Shown: piece after piece, positions 47,801 to 58,579 of the stretch
How positions within the stretch are numbered: position 1 is the first letter of the stretch
Layout of the letters: each line of letters starts with the position of its first letter
Assembly: GCF_019578655.1 (NCBI RefSeq)
Contig: NC_063265.1
Location: 11,504,501 to 11,568,500, forward strand
Length of the DNA stretch: 64,000 bases
DNA from: Ricinus communis
Lineage: Eukaryota; Streptophyta; Magnoliopsida; Malpighiales; Euphorbiaceae
Direction: 5' to 3'
Notes under the pieces: model-generated
The model's database searches: none
The model's input: only the letters and a program-made list of their open reading frames with translations
Told to the model about the DNA's origin: nothing
Made by a program: the position numbers and the translations under genes

Positions 47801-50649
47801 CCTGAAATTATTCAGAGCCTTGGAAGGTAGTGGTTATTCTCTAATCTCTATATTAGTTTTTGCTGCCTTTTGCTTTGTTGTCATGAGTACATGATTTATG
47901 ATCTGTTATGAGAAGATGTGGATATAAACTATAGATGTGTTTGTTTATTTTTTTGTGATTCTGCATTAAACTGGGCATCATGACCATTGTGCGGAAATTT
48001 TATAGATTCTGTGTATTGTAGATGAAGTCGCAAGAAATTTTTTGTCATCTCATATACTAGTAAGTGATCATGTGAATGGTTTGTTTGGTTGGGTTAGTAT
48101 ACTTGAAATTACAGAGCCATGACAGATGGATCCCAGGAAAAATGCAGGGAACTGTCACCCTTGTGCTGTAATTGCTAGTCAGATGAAACTTTTTGCCCAT
48201 TTAGATGACAAAATTGATCTTATTTGTAGGTGTATGACAACAAGAAGAGACAATCCAGATGGGTCACTTTGGCGATTGGCTGTTGAAGGCTTCAATCGTG
48301 TTCTTGTTGATGATTTTTGCAAACTTAATATGAACTATGGATCAGATTTGAGAATCAATAGACCTGCACGAATGCGTATCTGGAAAGAAGTAGCAGATGT
48401 TTACGAAATATTTCTTGTGGGTTGTTGCGGACGTGCCATCCCTTCCAACTCTCTCTCAGCCGATGCACTTAGAGCAGATGAGGCATTGGAGATGACCTTT
48501 CTACATATTCTGGGTGATGAGATTCTTAACTCACCAATTGATGCACCAATTGACGTAATTTTCTTATCTGTGCAGCTGTAAAATTAGCTATCTAACAAAA
48601 GGGCCTTATGACTAGGCACATATATCATGTGCTTCAGGAGGTCCTTAGAAAATGTCTGGTAGGTCTATCAATAGTAGTGGTAGGTGTCTTGTAAACTAAT
48701 TTTGTGCACTAGCTACTTTTAGCAACTTTGTCATCCGGTTTGAGTCTTGAAGCTATTACATCTTATACCTAGATCAACCTTCACTGTGCTTCTGATGTTT
48801 TCATATGGTGATCCACACCATATGAATAGCAATAATCATCATTAGCAGAATCCTGAGTTGTTCTAGTTGGATTGTCCATTAATCATTTAAATTACCAACA
48901 TTTTCCTTAAGGTTATTGCAAAATATTCTCAGGGTCTGACGCTCTGATGGAAGATTATTCCTTGCTTTTGCTTATTCTTTATTTTTGTTATCTGATAGAT
49001 TCTGGAGCGACTAGTATCGACTATGGACCGTTGTGCATCACGCACATGCTCTTTGCCTGTTGAGACTGTCGAACTATTGCCGTTTCATTGTAGCAGGTTC
49101 TCCCTAGCTTGCTTGCAGAAGCTTTTTCTTTTGAGTAGGTAAGACTTTTAGATCCATTTTGTTGATCTAGGTACTATATGGAAAACAGATAGTGTCATAT
49201 AATTTATTTTTACTCAAGTGTCATAATTTATTTTTACTTCTTTCTTGAGCATGCGCTTATGGAACTCAATGTCCAAGCTGTTGCTTTAGTTAGAAGTATT
49301 GATGGATAAGCTCATTCTTAATATGATACTGATGTTGCCATTTTAACTGAATGAAAATTGTGAGCATCAGTAGTCCTGTCAACTAGTACAATTCATTGTG
49401 CTGCATTAGTACCGTTTGTTGATTTTCAGAATGCATCCCATGCAATTCTTATTACCATGTTTACAAAATTATATTATCATAGAAAAGCTTTAGCTGCTGT
49501 ACCTTTCTTTTCAAATATTGTTTGATTAACCAGTAGAGTGATTCCAGGTATGACAATGAAGCAAGTAATTGGAACTTGACAAGATCTGAAGTCAGCAAAG
49601 TCTCAATCATGGTTCTTATTACTAGATGTGAATGCATCTTCAACAGATTTCTGATGGACGAAAAGGACCTAGGTATTTAGCTTCAACTTACCAAACAATT
49701 GGTGAAAATGTTTATCCTAACTTCTTGGTTTTGCCTGTTTAACTTTCTAACTGTTCTAGCAGGTGAACGCCGGTTACCAGCTGCAAGGCTTGAAGAAATG
49801 TTTCATGTCCTTCAAGAACTGGCCCATCTAAGTATACATCCTGAAACATCATCTACTCTCCCTTTGCCTCTTCATTTGAGAAGTATTCTAGCAAATGAGG
49901 ATCACAGCAAACATCCACATCTATTTGTTCTCTTTCCTTCCCTCTGTGATCTTGTAATAACGAGGTAAGAATAAGTTTTTGAAGCAAAATTCTGTCACTA
50001 GACTAAACATGGAGTATAAGTAACACTAATGGATGAGAGCTTAGTTAACTTCCAAAAACTTTCTTGTTGCATGTCGAGTGGAGTGATGTATTGAAATCTG
50101 GTTGAGACAACAAATTAAACTCTGGGGTTGTCGTACCTTTAAATTCAACAGAGTGGTGTAGGTTTTGAAAAAGAGGCAGTATAGAACGGTTTAGAAGCCA
50201 GAGACATGAGAATAGACTAGGAATGAATAATACATGTAGGGTAGAAGCAACAGTTCATAAACGTGAGACCATATTGTGAACTACTAGAATTGGTTAGCTC
50301 AACTAATGTAGGCCATGGCTATGAATTTCTTTAAGTTATAAGATTCATTTTTTGAATGAGTCATTTTCTTCAGAATTATAGCGTTATTTAACGTCACAAT
50401 GATCAGTACCACCACTCTAGCTATATGAAGCATATTGCAATAAAATGAATATGCATACCTTAACACAGAGTATGCTTGCATGGATGCACAACCCCACACA
50501 CCCAGCTAACTCATGCAATTTACAAAAAATGAGATTATATTATGCAATCCTTATTGGGCAGGGAAGCAAGAGTCAGAGAGCTGGTGCAAACGCTACTAAG
50601 ACTCATCACCGGAGAATTGGCGCTTGAAAAGGTTGGGGTTTCCAGTTGA
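29827..50649 (+). CDS. MON2: MON2 homologue, large ARM-repeat Golgi/endosome trafficking protein (44 exons)
   Basis: Relative of BIG/GBF Arf-GEFs that lacks the Sec7 domain; MON2 proteins act at the trans-Golgi/endosome as scaffolds with flippase and retromer partners. Exons: 29827-29931, 30585-30770, 31663-31752, 32726-32799, 32879-33034, 33373-33489, 33641-33696, 34181-34235, 34337-34392, 34505-34606, 35564-35643, 35727-35779, 36514-36583, 37314-37377, 38035-38180, 38293-38420, 38504-38561, 38725-38822, 39530-39614, 39760-39825, 39917-39976, 40573-40659, 40821-41006, 41499-41542, 41640-41771, 41865-41996, 42116-42168, 42261-42309, 43046-43104, 44157-44296, 44404-44585, 45770-45897, 46011-46096, 46206-46321, 46422-46534, 46735-46858, 47122-47243, 47341-47524, 47598-47826, 48230-48554, 48999-49138, 49548-49672, 49763-49964, 50562-50649. 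An N-terminal DCB domain is followed by HUS with an NFD box (residues 375-377), then long ARM-like repeats. Expected length is 1651 residues. Exons 6, 9, 11, 23 and 32 each lack one base; the sum is in frame once these five are counted. Intron 22 has a GC donor. Confidence 0.93.
32025..32354 (+). mobile_element. tiny LTR retrotransposon (TRIM/SMART type) in MON2 intron 3
   Basis: Two direct repeats, 32025-32148 (124 bp) and 32229-32354 (126 bp), both contain CTTTGAGCTAGCTTTTGGGA and a TATATAAG box. The primer site TGGTATCAGAGC (32149-32160), matching the initiator tRNA-Met primer used by many plant elements, follows the left repeat at once. A purine tract GACGGAGGG precedes the right repeat. 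Five-base target duplication ACCTT flanks it (32020-32024 and 32355-32359). The right LTR runs TG...CA; the left begins TC, a single change. The internal part is only 80 bases and cannot code. The whole element is 330 bp. Confidence 0.92.
43303..43410. mobile_element. truncated MITE-like copy in MON2 intron 29
   Basis: Resembles the hairpin element at 43477-43646: GTGCTTATGTCTGTTAGCAA and AAGACAGTATTTCA match its left arm, and CTGATGTGGC its right half. Only part is present, so this is a decayed relative inserted close by. Confidence 0.5.
43477..43646. mobile_element. MITE-like hairpin element in MON2 intron 29
   Basis: The ends AAATCAATTTACGTGCTTTT and AAAGCACGTACACTGATT are inverted copies, extending about 50 bases inward through AAAGACAGTATTTCACTATAA and its counterpart. 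Total 170 bases, non-coding. Confidence 0.65.
44910..45149 (-). pseudogene. LINE retrotransposon C-terminal fragment in MON2 intron 31
   Basis: A 79-codon minus-strand frame begins QHLFLECPLSNLVWEKV, the HLF-CP-S--W signature of the zinc-binding region after the reverse transcriptase of plant LINEs, and ends with an IWRARY segment typical of that C-terminus. No other part of the LINE is visible; this is a 5'-truncated dead copy. Confidence 0.7.
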
Positions 50650-51698
50650 TACATGGAAGGATGAATTTCAAAACGGGTAATTATGAAATTGAGTTATCGT
50701 GGAATATACTTGTTCATAGAATGGCGCAGGTGAGGAATTTTCTTTTTCTTATCCTCCATTATTTAGTGTTGTATTATGTAGGGTTTCGTGGTATTTAGAG
50801 GATTTATTTTTTGAGTGAACATTTCATGTATGAGGTTGATGGTCAGTTATAGTTTCTCTTGTAACCCCAGTGGTGTTGAAATAATGTACAATTTTGTTCT
50901 TCAGTAATATAAATGGTTTTTCATCGACTTTGGATTCATTAGACCTGTTTGTGCAAAGCACAGGCAAGACTTTGCACAGGCAAAATTTGAGCTTCACACT
51001 TATTGGCTGCGGCAAATAAATTGCCAAGCATCCTCGCACCCACTCATATGCCCGGTCCCTACCCATCACTGAGTTGAGTGAGGTTAGATCCAATTTATGC
51101 AGTTGCACATGTGGAACCTTCTGCAGTATCTGTTAACAGGTTCAGTGATGCGGAGCCTCCTTTCAAGATAAAGCTGAAAATAAATTAGTTGAGCAACCTG
51201 TAGCTGTTATTGCAAGTTGTGGAGCTCATGTTTAATTCTGGAGATGAGATGCTACCAATCGGTCCCTTCTACAATTTTTACCTCAAATGCCAAAACAATC
51301 TGCAGAATGAATTTTGTTCAAATTAAATGGAGATTTACTCGCCTGTGTTTTTCTTCTGAATGCGTCTTCAGGAGTTTTTCTTTTCTTTTCTTTTTCTTGC
51401 ATTTTAAATACCAGTAGACATTGTTCATCATTGCCAAATCGATCTTTACTAATATGCAATTTAATTAGAACAAAGTAGTCATATTAAACCCCAAAAAAAC
51501 TTGCAAAGAAAGAAGAAAATGTACAATCAATATGTATGTATTTATTTTTTTAAGATCTCTGCTGTATGTAACAATACCGAGTCCATTGTTATTGTAATGT
51601 CATTGCAACATTACAGGTACTGGCAAAAGGTTGGACTCGTAGCAGACTAAAGCTAAAAGGAAAAAAAAAAAAAAAAAGCCCTAATTAAGATGCTGTGA
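50650..51698. other. 3' UTR of MON2 and spacer to the LEA gene
   Basis: Probable long 3' UTR for MON2 and, from the other side, the 3' UTR of the minus-strand LEA gene, so the two genes converge. A poly-A tract lies at 51660-51677. No gene seen. Confidence 0.5.
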
Positions 51699-52701
51699 TC
51701 ATTTGAAATTATTCTGCTGATTGAGCCTGGCAGCAGCAGCTATGGAAGCTGCTACACCTGCGGGATGTGTAGTAAGGTATGGATCATTCCTCATTTCTGC
51801 ACCTGTCACCCCTTCCGCATCTTTCCTTGTTGCTGGCCTATCCGCCGGCAACTTCGAAGTTGCATCCTGCATCAGTAACATATAAAACAAATCATTCTGC
51901 GTGTTCCTGAGAATGCTATGATAGCAGCATTTGCTTAATTATTATTATGTATGTAATTAATTACCGCGAGTATGTCAGCCAGTTTTGTCTTGTCCTCGTC
52001 TCTTGTAGCTCTCGCGTTGAGGGTTGCTGCCGATTGGGCTGCAGCGGCTACACCACCAGGGCTAATGGTGGTGCGACCAGTGGCTCTCACTTCTGCCGCT
52101 TGAATTGCAGCCGCATCACTCCATTCAACAGCCTTTTGTCCTGCTGTTAATGCAGTGGCTTCCAGTGCTTCTCCTATTGTTATTCCACCACTAACGTTGC
52201 CACTTCCACCTTGTTGATATGCTCCTGATGATCCCAGAGAATTTGTTGGCGCCACTCTTTGGCTATTTTGCCCAACTATCTGTTGCACAAAACAAATTTA
52301 AAGCATATCCGTGTCACTTGCCAAGAAATCAAATCATCAAACTTCCTTATTTCCTTTTCTTTTTTCCAATATATTAAGAGTTCAAAGGGTTCTATAACCT
52401 TTTAACCTTTCCTTACGTATAAAAAAGAAGAGAAGGGAAAGAAAAAAAAATTAACCTGCCCAGCAATTGATTCAGTGATCATACGCCTTCCATGCATATC
52501 AGTTTCTTTGACTCTGACACCCACTTCCTCAGCAGCATCATTCATATTCTTAGCAGCAGCAGATTGCACAGCCGATGCTTGGATCATTGCTGCTTCTCTC
52601 GGCGGCGCCACCGCTTTGTTGGCTGTATCTGCTTGGATAGAAAACAAATCATCATACTTGATAGGTTCTTCTTGAGGCCTTTCTTGCTGGTGTTGGCTCA
52701 T
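51699..52701 (-). CDS. late embryogenesis abundant protein, D-34 / seed maturation protein (SMP) family
   Basis: Three exons on the minus strand: 52701-52456, 52279-51965 and 51866-51699, giving 242 residues with no frame problem, about the family's usual 240-270. SMP domains fall at about residues 14-70 (YDDLFSIQADTANKAVAPPR, then AAMIQASAVQSAAA), 115-180 (ITIGEALEATALTAGQKAVE, SDAAAIQAAEVRATG, PGGVAAAAQSAATLNA) and 183-240 (SKLPADRPATRKDAEGVTGA, HPAGVAASIAAAARLNQ). Alanine-rich and hydrophilic with no signal peptide, as expected for a cytosolic or nuclear desiccation protectant that accumulates late in seed development. The promoter carries ABRE and RY-type motifs. Confidence 0.92.
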
Positions 52702-52813
52702 ATTGGTTGTTAATTTCTTGATCTCAATTTTGCGCTTTGGATAGGGCTAAGTTCTCTTCTCCTCTCTCTATCTATGTTTTCTTTAGGACGGTGATGAGAT
52801 TAGATAAGGAGGC

Positions 52814-52873
52814 TTTATACGTGCATGAGAACATGCAAGACCATGACACGTTCGATTAAGCAATGAAACGTGG
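52814..52873 (-). promoter_or_regulatory. LEA promoter: TATA box with ABRE and RY motifs
   Basis: Read on the minus strand, a TATAAA box (52814-52819) lies 113 bases before the start codon. Immediately upstream are ACGT-core sites (about 52819-52823, 52847-52851, 52868-52872) and a CATGCA RY-type hexamer on the plus strand at 52832-52837, with GCATG nearby at 52823-52827. ABRE plus RY is the classic target set of ABI5-type bZIP and ABI3-type B3 factors in maturing seeds. Confidence 0.6.
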
Positions 52874-53664
52874 AGAGACATTCATGAATAAATAAACACT
52901 TGGCAGCTGAATTGCAGTCCCATGCGATTTTTAGATAAAAGTTGATGGAGATGATAGGATCATGACTTGGTCTTTATTGGGTAGCAGCATTTGCCTTTTA
53001 ATAATAGATGTCTAATTTTTTGGTGCCTATCTTCTTGGATGATGGTACAGAAAAGAGACTGTCACATTACATGATCCTTAATGGTGAATCTATCTTTCTT
53101 TGATGGACTGCCTTAAATAAAATAACAATGGACGCTTGTGTACTGTGTGAAAAGAAAATAATGTGCTTCAAATTTTAAAATGTATTATCTTCATGTTTTT
53201 GCTATATATATTACCATTTAAATGATTTAAGAGTTTATTTATTTGATGAAAAGAAAACGAAAAAAGGTTTAAAGTAGTGCCAAAGTATGATATGAAAAGA
53301 GAGTTATACCTGATACACTAGGATGAGATTAATTTCACAGTTCTGTTATGCAAGCATAATTCAGTCGTTGTTTGTTTCTAAATGTAAAATTATATTATAA
53401 TTAATTAATTTGCACAGCGTAACCCATTGACTAATTAATAGTTAAAGATATTTATATTATGCAACTCTTACAAGTTGAGAATTGGATTTTCCACATCCGC
53501 GACACGGGACGCACATATTCTTGAGACCAAACAAACCCCTTCTTCTAAAGAAGTACAAGTTGAGACCAAACAAACCTTTTCTTCTAAACAAGTACGAAGA
53601 AATTAGGGCTTTACAAAACAGAAAACAGTAAGAGAGCATTCATCATTAAGAATTAAAAAACAAA
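52874..53664. other. divergent intergenic region between LEA and TSR2
   Basis: About 0.8 kb shared by two divergent genes. AT-rich, with a short direct repeat of GAGACCAAACAAACC at about 53523-53576. No gene seen. Confidence 0.5.
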
Positions 53665-55818
53665 ATGAACGCCGGCAGCAGCACTCCAAATAATCAAAAT
53701 GGGAGCCTCACAAAGCAACTACCGCCAGAGTCAGTGCCTTTATTTCAAGAAGGCATATTTCTAATTCTCTCCAGATGGTCAGCTCTCCAACTCGCAGTTG
53801 AAAACGAGTGGGGCGGTCGCGGCTCGCGCCAGTTAGCTGATCAGATCGGCTTCGATATTTTCTCCTGGTTCACTCAGTCTAAAGGTGAGTTAACTCGATT
53901 CAACTCTGTAGCTCATTAGCTTTTGAGCTTCTAGACAGTTATTTTTTTCTTTTTTAGTTTTAGGGTTTGAAACAGGTTCGTAATTGCTTAATTGGATTTA
54001 TTTGTGTCGAAGTTTCTAACTTTTATGTTTGGTAGTTAATCACTTTTGATTCTCAGTTTCAATATCAACAATAAATTTTGCATCTTTCCATTAGTAGGAT
54101 TAGGTAATTACTAAAGCTCAAATTTAGAATTTTGAATTAACTGAATCGTTGTTCATGCTTGCTGAATTTGATGTTGTTCATTTTATAGTTTCAAGTTTCA
54201 TATTATGTAATTAAAAGCGCGTAAAGCGCAAGATTGATGTACCTTATTTAAATTGCGGACTTCTGGGAGAATCTATTTTCTTGTTCATTTTTCTGTTTCT
54301 GAATTATTATTTTTGGTTAATTGCTCTGGCAGAGCCACTTTATATCGATGATTTAGAAAATATATTGGACGAAGGTATGATTTCTCTCAATACCATGATT
54401 GAGGATGGCAGCGTTGAGGAGGTATGCCTTGTTTACATTATTGCACTGAAATGTTGCTATTGACTTTTGTAATTATAATTTATATGCATTATAGTTATGT
54501 TGAGTCATGTCACTTGATAACAATCATAGAAGTTTTCATTGTTTCTCACACTTGTTAAAGTTGCAAATTAATTGGCATCTCCACTGTTTTTTGTTACTTG
54601 AGTTGAAGGTGAATTTCATATCTAAATGTTAATAAACTGCCAAAATTTTAAAATTTGTCCCTATAGATCTATGTACCATTCAAAATGGCTGCCAACACTT
54701 TTTGTTGTTTTCATTTATTAAATTGATTTTTCAATAGCATTTGCACTTGTTTGATTTGAACTAAAGGACTTGAATCAGGTATAGCGCTTCTAGACTGTTC
54801 ATGGGTTTTGTTTACATTGTCTTGGTTAAGTGCAGCTAGCTATTGACACTAGACATAAAGAATGCAATTTCAATACCATTTTAATTGGTTGCACATTATC
54901 TATTAATCTATACAGGTAGCAGAAAAATTAATGATCATGCATGAAGAGTGTTTGGAAGGCAACTATCACACTATTGAACAATTGAGGCAAGCACGTCCCT
55001 ACTGCAGGAGTTCATCAACACATAAGACAGGTGCTTATTCAATTCCTTTCAAAATGGTCCTACTTTCAGAATTTTCTGGTCTTTGTGCTAGTGTATGGTA
55101 TGCATGTATAAATTTTCCCTCCTATGATGCAATATGAACTTAAATCGTATGGTAATTAAGTTACTACTTAGTGCAACATTGGGAATTAGAATACTTGAAG
55201 CCCTTGGGTGAAATAATTGGCTGTTAAGATACATCCAGGATATGCTTACTAAATAACAAAAATTAACATGGATGTCAACTCAATCGTGTCTTTGTTCTAC
55301 TTAATATTTTCTGGTATTGCCTTGTCAAGTATTTTATCATCTTTTCCAGCTCTTCAATTTGGTGCTAGCTGTTATTTCTGTACAAATTTCTTGTGCTTCC
55401 TCCATGGCTTAGCGCTTTTTATAAACTTTTGTCTTGTTCCTGTGTCCTAAGGGAGAAATTATTGCCGGGAATTTGGAATTGAAAATTCTGTTTGTTATCA
55501 AGTACTGGGTATGATATAATATGCCAGAATATAGACTTAAAATTGATTTTCATTATCTTGGGATTTCTTTTATAATATTGTTTTTCTACACCATGTTAGG
55601 CTGCAAATGGTGATGATGATGAGGATGATGACAGCAGTGATGATGACGATAATAGCATGGGTGATAATAGATCAAACATGATGATGGATGCACCAAAATT
55701 TCAGTCAAAGCCGAATGAAGTGAACATGCAGGTTAATGAGCCAAGTTGCCAGGAGGCTCAAGTAGAAGATGAATGGACGGTCATCTCATCTAAGAAAAAC
55801 CGCGGTAAAAGGAATTAG
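53665..55818 (+). CDS. TSR2: pre-rRNA-processing protein TSR2
   Basis: TSR2 is a chaperone that carries ribosomal protein eS26 (RPS26) into the nucleus for 40S assembly. Four exons: 53665-53884, 54333-54421, 54916-55030 and 55600-55818. The family's signature WGG is at residues 49-51 (AVENEWGGRGS), followed by the conserved helical segment (EPLYIDDLENILDEGM and AEKLMIMHEECLEGNYHTIE), then a strongly acidic tract (DDDEDDDSSDDDD) and the C-terminal DEWTVISSKK motif. Exon 3 carries one extra base near 54998-55001, which shifts the frame just before intron 3; the following frame is restored if that base is ignored. Length is about 210 residues, normal for the family. Confidence 0.9.
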
Positions 55819-56567
55819 TTTCAACATGGTTGAGTCAGTATATAATTTACCTTTTTGTTTTTGGCCTCTCCCCTCTTCCTGCATCAATGTAATATGTGTT
55901 GCTATGGCTTCTTTTGGCCCCTCAATTTTGCCATGTTTGAACGAAGTTGTTCAGTAGAGTGTAATTTGCTAAGAGGTGAATTTTAAAACGGCATAGCATA
56001 CTGATTGAATCCATGGGACGCATTTCAACTTAATGCTGGGGTATGTTTTGGCATTTCAGAGCCTAGTATTTCCAGTGAAGCAAGACCTAAATGATCATTC
56101 CCAGCACGTCATATCACTTCACTATTCGAAATACTGGGTTCTTATATTATATGGTCTTAACCTATTTTCTGGCATTCAGCTGTACACAATAAAAGTAAAT
56201 CGTGCCCCTTTCTCCAACAACTAAAATGAAAGGAGGATCCAAACAAAGTAAAGTAGTAAGTATCTACAGTTGTAAGTTTCTAACCCATATTCTAGTATGT
56301 TGGTGCATGCAACATCGCACTGGACGCGCTCTATAAGGAAAAGATGCTGCCCTGTTTTACTTGGAGATCATATCGTAACACAAGTATCATATTTCTTGAT
56401 TTTTCCAGTGCATGCAAGAAAACGCACCCTTCTTTTCCTACAATCCATGAGGTAGTCCCAAGATTATTTCCAAATGTCACCTGTTACTGGGATTTCACTT
56501 CATATTAGCTTGATAGATATATATATAGTTTCACACCGACTAGAGTCCAAAATCTCTCTTGTCCCAA
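55819..56567. other. 3' UTR of TSR2 and GLOX promoter region
   Basis: No gene. A TATATATATAG stretch at 56517-56528 is a plausible TATA box about 40-50 bases before the GLOX start. Confidence 0.45.
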
Positions 56568-58215
56568 ATGGCTTCTGACCTGCTAAAACTTCTACTTTCA
56601 CTCGTACACTTCACTTTCTACTTCCCAGCAACATCCCAAACCTTACCCTCATATCCTGGTCGCCAGGGTGAGTGGAACCAGCTGCAGTCTAACATAGGCA
56701 TAACAGCAATGCACATGCAGCTTCTGCATGATAACAAAGTCATCATTTACGACCGTACAGATTTCGGGAGATCCAACGTCTCCTCCCCACCGTCGCTGCC
56801 GGCACGACTCTCGTGACCAGGCTCTTGAAGTGGATTGCACTGCACACACTATCCTGTATGACTTGGACACCAACTCATTCCGTCCCCTAACGATTCAGAC
56901 TGATGTGTGGTGCTCTTCTGCGTCAGTTATACCTAATGGAACCTTAATTCAGACAGGTGGGTACAATGACGGCGACCATGTAATGCGCTCATTTACTTCA
57001 TGCTTGAATGATGATTGTGATTGGATTGAATTTCGAGATTATCTAAGAGAAAGAAGATGGTACGCAAGTAATCAAATCTTGCCTGATGGAAGAATTATAA
57101 TTGTTGGTGGTAGAAGAGCATATACTTACGAGTTTTACCCTTCTGTTTCGCGAACCTTTTGGCTTAGTTTTTTGAGAGAAACTCGTGATGGTAATAGTGA
57201 AAACAATTTGTATCCATTTCTACACCTCTTACCTGATGGAAACTTGTTCATCTTCGCTAACACAAGATCAATATTATTAGATTACAACAGAAATCATGTA
57301 ATTAGAGAATTTCCCCGGATACCTAATCACGATCCTCGTAATTATCCAAGCACAGGGTCTTCAGTTTTACTTCCTCTTGATGAAAACAGTGACAGTATTC
57401 GAGCTGAGATCTTGATTTGCGGAGGTGCACCAAGAGGTTCATTTGAACGAAACGCACGCAGAGTCTTTGAAGGTGCAATTTCTTCATGCGGGCGGCTTGT
57501 AGTCACTCGTCACAACCCTAGCTGGGATATGGAAACCATGCCAACTCCACGAGTCATGAGCGACATGCTACTTCTTCCAACTGGTGATATCATCATAATC
57601 AATGGCGCCCAATCAGGCACCGCGGGTTATGATGCTGCTCGCAATCCTATAACCAATCCATTCATATACCGCCCACATCAATCGTCTAATAGGCGTTTCT
57701 CAGTAATGACACCATCACAAAAACCAAGAATGTATCACTCATCAGCAATTCTGCTTCCTGATGGACGTGTATTAGTAGGGGGAAGTAATCCTCAACCTAC
57801 TTATCAATTTACCAACGTTTTTTACCCAACAGACCTAAGTTTGGAGACATTTTCACCACCATACTTATCAGATGAGTATACACAAATAAGGCCAAGTGTT
57901 TTATCTCTAGACAAGAGTACTTTAGGGTATGGGAACGCTTCAGCATTTAGGGTAAGGTTTCATGTCGAAGAATATATATCAGATAATGTATTATCAGTAA
58001 GAATAGTTGCACCTTCTTTCACTACACATTCATTTGCCATGAACCAAAGGATGGTGGTGCTGAAGATGAATTCTATTGAAGCTGAAACATCCAACACGTA
58101 TGCTTTGCATGTTGCTGGACCATCAACGGTTCAGATTGCACCACCGGGGTACTACTTGTTGTTTGTTGTCCATGCTGGTACACCTAGTAATGGTTCCTGG
58201 GTGAAGATACAGTGA
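56568..58215 (+). CDS. GLOX: glyoxal-oxidase-like aldehyde oxidase (GLOX), one frame break near the N-terminus
   Basis: Extracellular copper-radical oxidase that oxidises aldehydes and releases hydrogen peroxide; plant GLOX acts in pollen, cell wall and defence. Intronless, about 548 residues. A signal peptide (MASDLLKLLLSLVHFTFYF, then PATSQ) is followed by the glyoxal oxidase N-terminal seven-bladed Kelch-like region and a C-terminal DUF1929 domain. Expected copper and cofactor residues are visible: the WCSS cysteine, the RRWYAS tyrosine, the PRMYHSS tyrosine-histidine pair and the FTTHSF histidine. Signal and early region read in one frame and the rest (from about 56790) in the next, with one extra base in the CCCC run at 56785-56788 the simplest cause. 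Otherwise open to the stop, so probably a working gene with a sequence error rather than a pseudogene. Confidence 0.88.
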
Positions 58216-58377
58216 TGGTGAAGGTTGTTCAGGTTTTGCTAAAGAAAACATGCACATGGTACTAGTTTATGTCATATATATATGTATATAGCAATAGAGA
58301 AAGGGTAATAATTGGGAACCGTGATTCCACTTGCCAATTAATCAATTAATAAAAAAACATTACTCAAAATCGTTACC

Positions 58378-58412
<35 letters not shown>

Positions 58413-58455
58413 TTATATACAAAATTTATATTCTAATATTAAATTAAATGTAGTA

Positions 58456-58499
<44 letters not shown>

Positions 58500-58547
58500 C
58501 GATTATTAAACAATATAAGGTCTAGTGGAATATATACTTGAGGTAAG

Positions 58548-58579
<32 letters not shown>

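Noticed and set aside
48126..48229. Upstream extension of MON2 exon 40 with its own ATG
   Set aside because: The frame is open by chance through the intron; the TTTGTAG acceptor at 48229 joins in frame to exon 39 and gives the expected MON2 sequence.
51947..52713. Plus-strand frames across the LEA gene
   Set aside because: Antisense shadows of the alanine-rich LEA exons.
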